A DNA stretch of 64,000 nt from Proruminimicrobium sp964487915 (lineage in GTDB: Bacteria > Elusimicrobiota > Endomicrobiia > Endomicrobiales > Endomicrobiaceae): assembly GCA_964487915.1 (NCBI GenBank), contig CAZASN010000001.1, forward strand, positions 496,001-560,000. Reading direction: 5' to 3'. Both the position numbers and the translations under genes were made by a program. The notes beneath the pieces were generated by a model. The model saw nothing but the letters and a program-made list of their open reading frames with translations. It did no database searches and was not told the DNA's origin. Of the stretch, positions 54,177 through 62,403 are shown piece by piece. The first letter of the stretch is position 1. Each line of letters begins with the position of its first letter.

Positions 54177-54207
54177 ATAAATCCGCAAAAAACAGTAAGG
54201 AGAAATC

Positions 54208-55452
54208 ATGAAAAAAACTATAAAAGATTTACAGCTTGCAGGGAAAAAAGTTTTGGTCAGAGTAGACTATAACGTTCCTCTTGACGCAAATTTAAACATA
54301 ACAAACGATAAAAGAATAGTTGCGACTATGCCTACGATAAAGTATCTTCTCGAACAGAAGGCTGCCATAATACTTATGGCTCATTTGGGAAGACCTAAAG
54401 GAAAGGTAGTCGATACGATGAGCTTAAAGCCTGTCGTCAAAAGACTTCAGGAACTTACCGGCGTAACGGTTAAATTTGCTTCAAACTGTATCGGCGAAGA
54501 AGCCGAAAAAGCCGCCGCCGGACTTAAATCGGGCGAAATTCTTCTGCTTGAAAATTTGAGATTTCATCCTGAAGAAGAAGGCAAAAACGCAAACGGCGAA
54601 AAAGATAAAGAAGCAATGCTCGGTTTTGCAAAGAAACTTGCGTCACTCGGCGATGTTTTTGTTCAGGAAGCTTTCGGAACCGTTCACAGAGCGCATGCTT
54701 CAACAGCGGGAATAGTAAAATATATTAAAGAAGCGGGAGCCGGATTTTTAGTAGAAAAAGAGTTGAAATTTTTGGGCGACGCTTTAAATAACCCGGTAAA
54801 ACCTTTTCTTGCCATTTTGGGCGGAGCAAAAGTTTCCGATAAAATTAACGTTATAGAAAATCTTTTGAGCAAAGTTGACGCGATAATAATCGGCGGAGCC
54901 ATGGCATACACGTTTTTAAAAGCCCAGGGCATAGAAACGGGAACTTCTCTTGTTGAAGATGACAAGCTTGACCTTGCAAAAGAACTTCTTAAAAAAGCAA
55001 AAGATAAAGGAGTTAATTTCCTTCTTCCTTTGGATCATGTTATTGCCGACAAAGTTGATTTTGCGACAAAGAGCGTGCCTGCGGGAGCAACAGTTAAAAA
55101 TACAGTTTCAACTTCAATAGAAGCCGGTTTTATGGGAGTAGACGTAGGACCTAAGACGATTGCTGAATTTTCACAGGTTGTAAAAAGCGCAAAGACAATC
55201 GTATGGAACGGACCTCTTGGTATATTTGAAATAGACCAGTTCTCAAAAGGAACTGTTGAAATAGCCAAACTTGTAGCCGAAGCAACCGGCAAAGGTGCAA
55301 TTTCCGTAGTCGGAGGCGGTGATTCTGTTTCAGCTGTAAAAAAAGCAGGAGTAGATAAACAGATTTCTCACATATCAACCGGCGGCGGAGCTTCGCTGGA
55401 ATTTTTGGAAGGAAAAGAACTTCCCGGAATTGCGGCTCTTCCGGAGAAATAA
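54208..55452 (+). CDS. pgk: Phosphoglycerate kinase
   Basis: This 414-residue glycolytic enzyme makes ATP from 1,3-bisphosphoglycerate. Conserved blocks include VLVRVDYNVPLD, LMAHLGRPKG, LLENLRFHPEEEG, AILGGAKVSDKI and WNGPLGIFE, and the nucleotide site GGGDSVSAVKKAG. An AAGGAG site lies 7 bases before the ATG. It is followed by its own terminator. Confidence 0.98.
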   Translation: MKKTIKDLQLAGKKVLVRVDYNVPLDANLNITNDKRIVATMPTIKYLLEQKAAIILMAHLGRPKGKVVDTMSLKPVVKRLQELTGVTVKFASNCIGEEAEKAAAGLKSGEILLLENLRFHPEEEGKNANGEKDKEAMLGFAKKLASLGDVFVQEAFGTVHRAHASTAGIVKYIKEAGAGFLVEKELKFLGDALNNPVKPFLAILGGAKVSDKINVIENLLSKVDAIIIGGAMAYTFLKAQGIETGTSLVEDDKLDLAKELLKKAKDKGVNFLLPLDHVIADKVDFATKSVPAGATVKNTVSTSIEAGFMGVDVGPKTIAEFSQVVKSAKTIVWNGPLGIFEIDQFSKGTVEIAKLVAEATGKGAISVVGGGDSVSAVKKAGVDKQISHISTGGGASLEFLEGKELPGIAALPEK

Positions 55453-55480
55453 ATTTTCGTAAAATTTAAAATAATTAAAA

Positions 55481-55508
55481 CACGGGGTTTTTACCCCGTG
55501 TTTTTTTT
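55481..55508 (+). terminator. Rho-independent terminator after pgk
   Basis: CACGGGGT / ACCCCGTG stem, TTTT loop, then a run of eight T residues. Confidence 0.93.
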
Positions 55509-55537
55509 ATGTTACAGTCTGAAAACAATGTTTTTTA

Positions 55538-55566
55538 TTGTAAAATCTCTCAATTTTCAATATAAT
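55538..55566 (+). promoter_or_regulatory. Promoter of lpxB-msbA
   Basis: TTGTAA (55538-55543), a 17-base spacer and TATAAT (55561-55566), ending 12 bases before the lpxB ATG. The leader would be about 5 bases. Confidence 0.6.
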
Positions 55567-55578
55567 CTTATGTAAATT

Positions 55579-56661
55579 ATGGAACAAAAATCACAGAATA
55601 TTTTTATTTCGGCAGGCGATATATCCGGCGACATTCATGCCGGAAATCTTATTAAATCAATTAAAAAAAATAATCCCGCAAATATTGTTTTTGCCGTCGG
55701 AGGAAATCAGCTTAAACTTAATTCTGATTTTTTTGTGGAAGATCTGGTCAATATAGACGCTTTCGGTTTTGTAATTATAAAGCAGATTTATTTTTTGAAA
55801 AAAGTTTTAAATAAAATTGAAAAATGTTTTATTGAAAATAAAATAAATAAAGTTATTCTCGTTGATTACTACGGGTTTAACATAAATGTCGCAAAGCTTG
55901 CCCGTTCAATGAATATTCCCGTTTATTATTACGTCTGTCCGCAGATTTGGGCTTCAAGAAGAGGGAGAATTAAAAATATAGCAAAATATGTAAAGACGGT
56001 GTATCCGATACTTCCTTTTGAAAAAGAAATATATGAAAAAGAAAATATAAAAGCCGTTTTTGAAGGTAATCCTCTGATAGATATTATTCCTGAACCTAAA
56101 CATGAAAAAATTACGGGCAATAAAATAAAAATAGGACTTTTTGCAGGCAGCAGAAAAAGCGTAATTAAAAGACATGTTCCGATAATTATGGATGCCGTAA
56201 AAATTTTAAAGAATAAAATTAACGCGGAATTTACTTTATTTACGCTTGAAAAAGCCGATTACAAACTGCCTGAATATATATCTGTTGTTTACGGCAATGA
56301 TTTTGAAAAAAGAAAAGAAATGGACATAGTTATAAATCCGTCGGGAACCGTAAGTCTTGAAAATGCGTTAATGGGAATTCCCATGGTTGTTATGTATAAA
56401 TTATCATGGCTTAACGGAATAATAGTAAAAATGCTGGCTACCGTTAAATATGTCGCGATTGTAAACATTTTTGCAGGAAAAGAAATAGTTCCGGAATATC
56501 TTCTTGAAAACGCGACTCCTGAAAAAATAGCGGGCGGCGTTATAAATATGCTTAAGCCTGAAATATACGAAAAAACAAAAAATGAGCTTCTTAAATTCAG
56601 AGACATACTCGGCAAGCCGGGCGTATCTGACAGAGTAGCGCAAAATATACTTGGAGATTAA
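55579..56661 (+). CDS. lpxB: Lipid-A-disaccharide synthase
   Basis: This 360-residue GT19 glycosyltransferase condenses UDP-diacylglucosamine with lipid X to form the lipid A disaccharide at the inner membrane. Typical segments are FISAGDISGDIHAGNLI, YYVCPQIWASRRGRIKNI, LPFEKEIYEKENIKAVFEGN, GLFAGSRKSVIKRHVPI and NPSGTVSLENALMGIPMVVMYK. It shows that this organism makes lipopolysaccharide-type lipid A. msbA follows after 2 bases. Confidence 0.96.
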   Translation: MEQKSQNIFISAGDISGDIHAGNLIKSIKKNNPANIVFAVGGNQLKLNSDFFVEDLVNIDAFGFVIIKQIYFLKKVLNKIEKCFIENKINKVILVDYYGFNINVAKLARSMNIPVYYYVCPQIWASRRGRIKNIAKYVKTVYPILPFEKEIYEKENIKAVFEGNPLIDIIPEPKHEKITGNKIKIGLFAGSRKSVIKRHVPIIMDAVKILKNKINAEFTLFTLEKADYKLPEYISVVYGNDFEKRKEMDIVINPSGTVSLENALMGIPMVVMYKLSWLNGIIVKMLATVKYVAIVNIFAGKEIVPEYLLENATPEKIAGGVINMLKPEIYEKTKNELLKFRDILGKPGVSDRVAQNILGD

Positions 56662-56663
56662 TA

Positions 56664-58448
56664 ATGAATTATAAAAGAGCAGTCGCTTATATAAAACCTT
56701 ACAAAGTAAGATTTGCCTGGGCAATGGTTTGCATGTGCGTTTTTGCGCTTATGACAAGCGCGTATATGCTTTTGATAAAACTTCTTTTTGACAGAATTCT
56801 TTCAAATAATCCTCCTGCCGATAATTCAACTATAGATAAAATATTAAATTTTACGGGACTTTCCGGATGGCTGAATACGTCTGATAAAATGGATATGCTC
56901 CTTATAATTATAATTTTAATTCCGATAGTATTTGCAATAAAAGGTCTTGCCGATTACGGCAAGAATTATCTTTTAAATTATATAGGACAAAATATTATAA
57001 GGCTTTTGAGAGACCAGCTTTACGGCAAACTTATACAGCTTTCGCATGATTTTTATGTAAGAAATTCAAGTTCAAAGATAATGTCCCGAGTAACAAATGA
57101 TATCAACGCTCTTTATACAGCGGTCTTAAAGGTTCCATCCTGCCTTATTAAAGACGGGCTTACAGTTATTGCAATGATATGTCTTTTATTTTATCTGCAT
57201 TGGAAATTTGCTCTTATAGGTGTAGTGATAGTTCCTCTTATAATACTTCCTCTGGTACAGTTTGCAAGAAAAATGAGAAAGGCTTCAAAAGAAGGACAGA
57301 TTCAGATGGCGGAAATATATTCGTCGCTGCAGGAAATGTTAAGCGGTTTTTCCGTTATAAAGGCTTTTTGCCAGGAAGATCATGAAAAGATGAAATTTAA
57401 AAAAGATAATGACGCTTATTATCACATACAGCAGAGACTGTTGAGGGTTGAAGCAAGATCAAGCCCGATAATGGAAGCGCTTGGTTCAATAGTTGCCGCA
57501 ATCGTGTTATGGTTCGGCGGCAGGGAAGTTTTAAGCGGTCAGTGGGCGCCGGGAGCTTTTGTAGCGTTTTTCGGAGCTTTATTTTCAATTTATCAGCCTT
57601 TAAAAAGTTTTGCCCAGCTTAATTCCACGATACAACAGGCGATTACCGCCTCCGAGAGAATTTTTGAAATTTTGGATGAAAAACCTACTATATTTGATAA
57701 ACAAGGCGCCGAAGAACTCCCTAAATTTTCTAATAAAATAGAATATAAAAACGTTTCTTTTGATTACGGAGTAGGCAAACAAATACTAAACAACGTCAAC
57801 GTGACTATTCCTTCCGGAAAAACATTTGCATTTGTCGGGGCTTCCGGGTCAGGCAAAACGACGATAGCAAATCTGTTGTTAAGATTTTATGACGTAAAAG
57901 GCGGAGAAATTTTGATAGACGGGAAAAATATAAGCAATGTTAAACTTAATTCGTTGAGAGCACAGATAGGCGTCGTTTCGCAGGATGTTTTGCTTTTTAA
58001 CGAAACCGTCAGATATAATATTTCATACGCTAAAATGGATGCGACTGATGAAGAAATAGAAGCCGTGGCAAAAGCCGCAAACGCGCATAATTTTATATCT
58101 AAAATGCCGGATAAATACAATACGGTCGTCGGAGAAAGAGGGATGAAGCTGTCCGGAGGGGAAAAACAGAGAATAGCGATAGCAAGGGCTATGCTTAAAA
58201 ACCCTCCTATTTTGATACTTGACGAGGCGACTTCCGCTCTGGATACCGAATCTGAAAAACTTGTACAGGAAGCCATTGAAAACCTGATGAAAAACAGAAC
58301 GGTAATATTAATAGCCCACAGGCTGACGACGGTTAAAAATGCCGATCAGATAATAGTTATAGACAAAGGAAATATCGCAGAAACGGGAACACATGACGAA
58401 CTTTTGGCAAAAAACGGAATATATACAAAATTACATGATATGCAGTAA
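56664..58448 (+). CDS. msbA: Lipid A export ABC transporter MsbA
   Basis: This 594-residue half-transporter has six N-terminal membrane helices (residues about 15-320). The ATPase domain carries Walker A GASGSGKTT (Lys398), signature LSGGEKQRIAIARA, Walker B ILILDEATSALD and the H-loop IAHRLTT. The dimer flips lipid A-core across the inner membrane. Its coupling to lpxB supports that role over drug export. Confidence 0.93.
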   Translation: MNYKRAVAYIKPYKVRFAWAMVCMCVFALMTSAYMLLIKLLFDRILSNNPPADNSTIDKILNFTGLSGWLNTSDKMDMLLIIIILIPIVFAIKGLADYGKNYLLNYIGQNIIRLLRDQLYGKLIQLSHDFYVRNSSSKIMSRVTNDINALYTAVLKVPSCLIKDGLTVIAMICLLFYLHWKFALIGVVIVPLIILPLVQFARKMRKASKEGQIQMAEIYSSLQEMLSGFSVIKAFCQEDHEKMKFKKDNDAYYHIQQRLLRVEARSSPIMEALGSIVAAIVLWFGGREVLSGQWAPGAFVAFFGALFSIYQPLKSFAQLNSTIQQAITASERIFEILDEKPTIFDKQGAEELPKFSNKIEYKNVSFDYGVGKQILNNVNVTIPSGKTFAFVGASGSGKTTIANLLLRFYDVKGGEILIDGKNISNVKLNSLRAQIGVVSQDVLLFNETVRYNISYAKMDATDEEIEAVAKAANAHNFISKMPDKYNTVVGERGMKLSGGEKQRIAIARAMLKNPPILILDEATSALDTESEKLVQEAIENLMKNRTVILIAHRLTTVKNADQIIVIDKGNIAETGTHDELLAKNGIYTKLHDMQ

Positions 58449-58463
58449 CAAACGGAGATGAAA

Positions 58464-59462
58464 ATGATAAAAAAAACAGTATCTGCATTTTTTTGTATGT
58501 TTTTCTCATGTATGGCAATTTATGCTCAAAAGGCTCCCACGGATTTTAACAGTTATGACGGAATGCCTTTGAGCGCAAGAAGTATTGCCATGGGTTTTGC
58601 CGGAGTTGCAGTTACAGGCTGTATAGACAATATATTTTATAATTCAGCAGGTCTTGCGTATATTGAAAGCGGTAATGTTCAGGTTGAGGCTTTGTTCGCG
58701 CTTTCAAGAAGCTCAAATATTCCCGACGATGTCTTAAATATAACGGATCCTATTAATCTCGGTTTTAAGTCATTTGCGATTTTACAGGAACAGGGGGCTA
58801 TATCGTGGAGGACTCTTTCGTCAAATACCAAATTTTCAAGCGGAACGGATTATTGGTACAAAAAAAATGAAACGATAAAAGCCATAACGATATCGGCTGC
58901 GCAAAAAGACGAAAAAAATAATTATGCCGTCGGCATAGGAATTTCTTATCTTTACGGAACAATCGCAGAAAGTTCTGTTGACGGAGGAGTTCCTTTCGCG
59001 CAAACTTCTTCCGGAAACGGATTTGCCGTAGATATAGGATTTCTTACTCCTTTAAACAGAAATATGACATTAGGCGTTAATTTTGAAAATGTTCTTGGTT
59101 TTATGTGGTGGAGCGATTATGACTGCGACCAGCTGCCTTTTGGAATAAGAACGGGATTAGGCTACAGAACAGGAGGTTTTAACCTGCTTGCCGACGTTAA
59201 TAAAAAATTTTACAGATTCGGAGATTCAAACAATACGGTTTATTCCGTAGGAGTTGAGCAGTATATAACAAAAGTATTGGCGTTGAGGCTCGGAACGCAG
59301 AGCACGTCGCTTTCTGATTTTACAAATGAAAAAGAAGTTAAATACACTTACGGTTTTGCTTTAAATATTTCGTTGTTTTCTCTGTCTTTTGCAAACGAAA
59401 CATATAAAATTAACAGCGAAAATGTGTCAAAATATATATTGTCTTTAAAAACATTTATTTAA
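58464..59462 (+). CDS. PorV/PorQ-like outer-membrane beta-barrel protein
   Basis: This protein of about 332 residues has a signal peptide (ending AIYAQ). The segment MPLSARSIAMGFAGVAVTGCIDNIFYNSAGLAYIESG matches the start of PorV/PorQ, UPF0164 and FadL-like barrels. Alternating amphipathic strands follow to the C-terminus. The ATG at 58458 abuts GGAG with no spacing. The ATG at 58464 has correct spacing and is preferred. Function is unknown; PorV-like proteins can be shuttle or channel parts. No type IX secretion gene is in the window. Confidence 0.75.
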   Translation: MIKKTVSAFFCMFFSCMAIYAQKAPTDFNSYDGMPLSARSIAMGFAGVAVTGCIDNIFYNSAGLAYIESGNVQVEALFALSRSSNIPDDVLNITDPINLGFKSFAILQEQGAISWRTLSSNTKFSSGTDYWYKKNETIKAITISAAQKDEKNNYAVGIGISYLYGTIAESSVDGGVPFAQTSSGNGFAVDIGFLTPLNRNMTLGVNFENVLGFMWWSDYDCDQLPFGIRTGLGYRTGGFNLLADVNKKFYRFGDSNNTVYSVGVEQYITKVLALRLGTQSTSLSDFTNEKEVKYTYGFALNISLFSLSFANETYKINSENVSKYILSLKTFI

Positions 59463-59464
59463 AA

Positions 59465-60910
59465 ATGATAGAAAAACTGAAAAAAGCGATATCGGAATAC
59501 ATGCCTGAAGCGGATTTCAATCTGCTTGAAAAAGCCTTTACTTTTGCCTCAAATGCTCATTTCTGCCAGACAAGAGCCACAGGCGAACCTTATGTAAACC
59601 ACTGTTTTGAAGTCGCAATGATCCTTACTGAGCTCAGACTTGATGTTTCCACAATATGCGCCGCTTTGCTGCACGACATAATTGAAGATACTCTTGTAGT
59701 AAGAGAAGAACTTAAAGAAGAATTCGGAGAGGAAATAACGGCTCTTATAGAGGGTGTTACAAAAATCAACAAATATAAATATGAAGACCAGCTTACGGCT
59801 CAGGCGGAAAATTGGCGTAAAATGCTTTTGGCTGTCGTTAAAGATACAAGAGTTATTATAATTAAACTTGCAGACAGGCTTCATAATATGAGAACTATAA
59901 AATACCTGCCGCCTGATAAACAGAAAAAAATTGCTCAGGAAACTCTTACACTGTATACTCCGTTTGCGCACAGACTGGGCATTTATATGTGGAAGGGAGA
60001 GCTTGAAGATTTGACTTTTGAAATTCTTGAACCTGAAAAATATAACGAAATCAGAATAAAATGGCAGCTGAGATCCGAAAACAATATGAAAAATCTTGCC
60101 AACGTAGAAAGCCAGATAAATGAAAAACTCGGCTCTGCCGAAATTCCGTTCAGAATACTTGCAAGACCTAAAAATCTTTACGGCATATATAAAAAAATGC
60201 AGCGTCAGGAAAAACCTTTTTCATCTATACAGGATTTATTCGGCATGAGAATTATTACCGATACCGAAGAGCACTGCTATCAGATTTTAAGCATAGTGCA
60301 GTCTGAATTTGAAATAGTTGAAAATTCATTTACCGATTATATAGCCGTGCCGAAAAATAATATGTACCAGTCAATACATACTACCGTAGTCGGAGATAAC
60401 GGAATTATAGTTGAAGTCCAGATAAGAACTGAAGATATGCATAAAAGAGCCGAATACGGCATAGCGGCGCATTGGCGCTATAAAGAAAGTTTTGACAAAA
60501 AAAACGCCGCAGCTTCAAAAACTTTTGATACGGAAAGTCATTTGGAATTTATTAAGCATATTCTTGAATCAAAAGATTCCGATGAATTTTTGACTGCCAT
60601 AAAAACGGAATGTAATTTTGAACAGATATACGTTTCAACTCCTAAGGGCAGAGTGATAAAACTGCCTGAGGGGGCTACCGCACTTGATTTTGCATACGCC
60701 GTGCACAGCGACATAGGCGATACGTGCATGGGTGTTAAAGTAGACGGTAAGATAGTTTCTCTTGACTATAAACTTACGACCGGACAGACCTGCGAAGTAT
60801 TGACGAGAAAAAATATAAAACCTTCGGAACACTGGCTTGATATAGTAGTTACCGCTCAGGCAAAATCAAGAATACGCAAATATTTAAGGGAAAATAAAAA
60901 TAAAAGATGA
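59465..60910 (+). CDS. Short RelA/SpoT-family (p)ppGpp synthetase/hydrolase
   Basis: This 481-residue protein has an intact HD hydrolase domain (residues about 20-180, with LLHDIIEDT). The synthetase domain covers about 225-360 (ARPKNLYGIYKKMQRQ, VEVQIRTEDMHKRAEYGIAAHW), and a TGS domain about 385-450. It ends just after TGS, so the helical, zinc-finger and ACT domains of long Rel/SpoT (about 700-750 residues) are missing. The motif that is RxKD in bifunctional Rel and ExDD in RelA reads SFTD here (288-291). It begins 2 bases after the barrel-protein gene. Confidence 0.9.
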   Translation: MIEKLKKAISEYMPEADFNLLEKAFTFASNAHFCQTRATGEPYVNHCFEVAMILTELRLDVSTICAALLHDIIEDTLVVREELKEEFGEEITALIEGVTKINKYKYEDQLTAQAENWRKMLLAVVKDTRVIIIKLADRLHNMRTIKYLPPDKQKKIAQETLTLYTPFAHRLGIYMWKGELEDLTFEILEPEKYNEIRIKWQLRSENNMKNLANVESQINEKLGSAEIPFRILARPKNLYGIYKKMQRQEKPFSSIQDLFGMRIITDTEEHCYQILSIVQSEFEIVENSFTDYIAVPKNNMYQSIHTTVVGDNGIIVEVQIRTEDMHKRAEYGIAAHWRYKESFDKKNAAASKTFDTESHLEFIKHILESKDSDEFLTAIKTECNFEQIYVSTPKGRVIKLPEGATALDFAYAVHSDIGDTCMGVKVDGKIVSLDYKLTTGQTCEVLTRKNIKPSEHWLDIVVTAQAKSRIRKYLRENKNKR

Positions 60911-60930
60911 GTGCTTTGCTCACCTTTTAT
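60902..60930. terminator. Probable bidirectional terminator between rel and rpmB
   Basis: A 10-bp stem with one mismatch (60902-60911 / 60919-60928) includes the rel stop codon. It is followed by T-rich sequence on both strands, between two convergent genes. Confidence 0.45.
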
Positions 60931-60952
60931 TTTTAAATGCTTTTCGGATAAA

Positions 60953-61144
60953 TTATATAGCTTTCTGGACTTTTCCGGAACGAATGCAAGAAGTACATAC
61001 GTACTCTTTCGTTTTCTTGCCGTCAACTACGATTCTTAACTGTTGCAGATTCGGTCTGAACAATCTCTTGGAAGCTTTGTTTGAATGGCTTATAGTATTT
61101 CCCGAAGAAGAACCTTTGCCGCATACGTAACATTTGTAAGACAT
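60953..61144 (-). CDS. rpmB: 50S ribosomal protein L28
   Basis: This 63-residue L28 begins MSYKCYVCGKGSSSGNTISHSN and contains the RLFRPNLQ core. The zinc-binding Cys5, Cys8, Cys50 and Cys53 show the zinc-ribbon (C+) form. A GGGGGTG ribosome-binding sequence lies about 9 bases upstream. It stands alone here, without rpmG. Confidence 0.95.
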   Translation of the reverse strand: MSYKCYVCGKGSSSGNTISHSNKASKRLFRPNLQQLRIVVDGKKTKEYVCTSCIRSGKVQKAI

Positions 61145-61221
61145 TTTAGAACACCCCCGTAATATATAGCTAACAAATATACAAAATTATTCTTTTTTTT
61201 TCAATTGTTTTATTTATAAAT

Positions 61222-61253
61222 AAAAAACGGACGGATTTTAAATCCGTCCGTTT
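61222..61253 (-). terminator. Rho-independent terminator of the small barrel-protein gene
   Basis: A perfect inverted repeat (AAACGGACGGATTT / AAATCCGTCCGTTT) is followed on the minus strand by a T run. It lies just downstream of the gene ending at 61271. Confidence 0.88.
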
Positions 61254-61270
61254 GAGATTTTTTTTGTTTT

Positions 61271-61786
61271 TTAAAAATAAAATCTTACGCCTGCCTGCGG
61301 AATCCAGCTTGCAAAAATTCCGAACTGATTGTTGTCTTTCTGCGAAATATAAGACATATCAATTTCCGTAAGAAGAGACAGAGAAGGCAGAAGATAATAT
61401 TCCGCGCCGAATCCTCCGCATAATCTAAAAAAAGACGAAGATTCTCCGGCTACGCTTGTGCTTCCGAAATTAAGTCCGGCAAGCCAGTAAATATCAAGAC
61501 TTTTTACGCTTACCATTTTTCCTAAAATTTTACCGCCGAGCAAAAAAGTATTGTTAGACTGGCCGTTAGTGCTGCTGTTTTGGAATCCGAGAGTAAAATC
61601 GGCTCCCAAAGTATCGTTAAACCACACTCTGCCGGCAGCCTGAGATATTGCTATATCGTTATTGTTGTTATTGATAATTAACTGGGAATAACCTAATCCG
61701 AATTTTACGTTCTCTTTTTTTTCAGCACCGAAAGATAAACCGGCAGCTAAAAACAATCCTGCAATTATAAGCGCTGCTTTTTTCAT
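61271..61786 (-). CDS. Small outer-membrane beta-barrel protein, unknown function
   Basis: This 171-residue protein has a signal peptide (about 1-20, ending GLSFGA). The mature part is made of short amphipathic strands such as VKFGLGYSQLII and ADFTLGFQNS, and ends in Phe (VRFYF), the usual barrel-assembly signal. An eight-strand OmpA/OmpX-like barrel is plausible. A GGAG site lies 7 bases upstream of the ATG. A run of five Asn (NNNNN) sits in a predicted loop. No family was recognised. Confidence 0.75.
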   Translation of the reverse strand: MKKAALIIAGLFLAAGLSFGAEKKENVKFGLGYSQLIINNNNNDIAISQAAGRVWFNDTLGADFTLGFQNSSTNGQSNNTFLLGGKILGKMVSVKSLDIYWLAGLNFGSTSVAGESSSFFRLCGGFGAEYYLLPSLSLLTEIDMSYISQKDNNQFGIFASWIPQAGVRFYF

Positions 61787-61813
61787 GAGATTCTCCTTTT
61801 CATTTAATGAATT

Positions 61814-62305
61814 TTATTTTTTTTGACTTATATTTAAATCGGGCGTTTCCATAGTTTCATAAGATATATTTGCTTCGTCAAAAAGTTTTTTATAAGAATT
61901 ATCCGGATATTCCAGACACATTACGAAATTTTTGATACCTGCGTTTGCCAGCATTTTTGCGCACAATATACAAGGCGAATGGGTACAGTATATCGTTGCG
62001 CCTTTTATATTGATTCCGTGTGTTCCGGCCTGAATTATCGCGTTTTGTTCGGCATGTATAGCGCGGCATATTTCATGTCTTGTGCCTGACGGTATATTCA
62101 TCTCATTTCTTAAACATCCAAGCTCAAGGCAGTCTTTAGTGCCTGAAGCCGCTCCGTTATAACCTGTAGTAAGAATGCGTTTGTCTCTTACTATAACCGC
62201 TCCTACATGGTGTCTGATGCATGTTGATCTTTCTGCGACAAGCCACGCCAATTTCATGAAATATTGGTTCCAGTCCGGTCTTGAATATTTTTGATTTTTA
62301 TTCAT
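61814..62305 (-). CDS. Deoxycytidylate (dCMP) deaminase family protein
   Basis: This zinc deaminase of about 163 residues converts dCMP to dUMP for thymidylate synthesis. Zinc motifs are RAIHAEQNAI (HAE) and THSPCILCAKML (PCxxC). RHHVGAVIVRDKRILTTGYNGA is typical of the ComEB/dCMP deaminase group. The in-frame TTG at 62344 is really the first base of the -35 box TTGACA, so the ATG at 62305 is the start. It lacks a ribosome-binding site and lies 9 bases after the -10 box. Confidence 0.92.
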   Translation of the reverse strand: MNKNQKYSRPDWNQYFMKLAWLVAERSTCIRHHVGAVIVRDKRILTTGYNGAASGTKDCLELGCLRNEMNIPSGTRHEICRAIHAEQNAIIQAGTHGINIKGATIYCTHSPCILCAKMLANAGIKNFVMCLEYPDNSYKKLFDEANISYETMETPDLNISQKK

Positions 62306-62314
62306 AGCACAGCA

Positions 62315-62344
62315 ATTAAACAAAATATGATATATTCTTGTCAA
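62315..62344 (-). promoter_or_regulatory. Promoter of the dCMP deaminase gene
   Basis: On the minus strand TTGACA (62344-62339), 18 bases, then TTTAAT (62320-62315). Its -35 box overlaps the -35 box of the divergent promoter at 62338-62366. Confidence 0.6.
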
Positions 62345-62366
62345 ATAAGTGCGATTTTCGTATAAT
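62338..62366 (+). promoter_or_regulatory. Promoter of the GH94 phosphorylase gene
   Basis: TTGTCA (62338-62343), a 17-base spacer and TATAAT (62361-62366). A GGAG ribosome-binding site follows about 8 bases before the ATG at 62404. Confidence 0.7.
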
Positions 62367-62403
62367 CAGTTGAATAAAATAAGCTTTATCGGAGATATAA
62401 AAA

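Noticed and set aside
61640..61690. Asn-codon repeat in the small barrel-protein gene considered as a microsatellite
   Set aside because: The run is only five Asn codons and sits in a predicted loop of a normal coding frame; there is no sign of phase variation.
62306..62344. N-terminal extension of the dCMP deaminase from TTG at 62344
   Set aside because: The TTG is part of the -35 box TTGACA and the extension contains the -10 box; the ATG at 62305 fits the family start.
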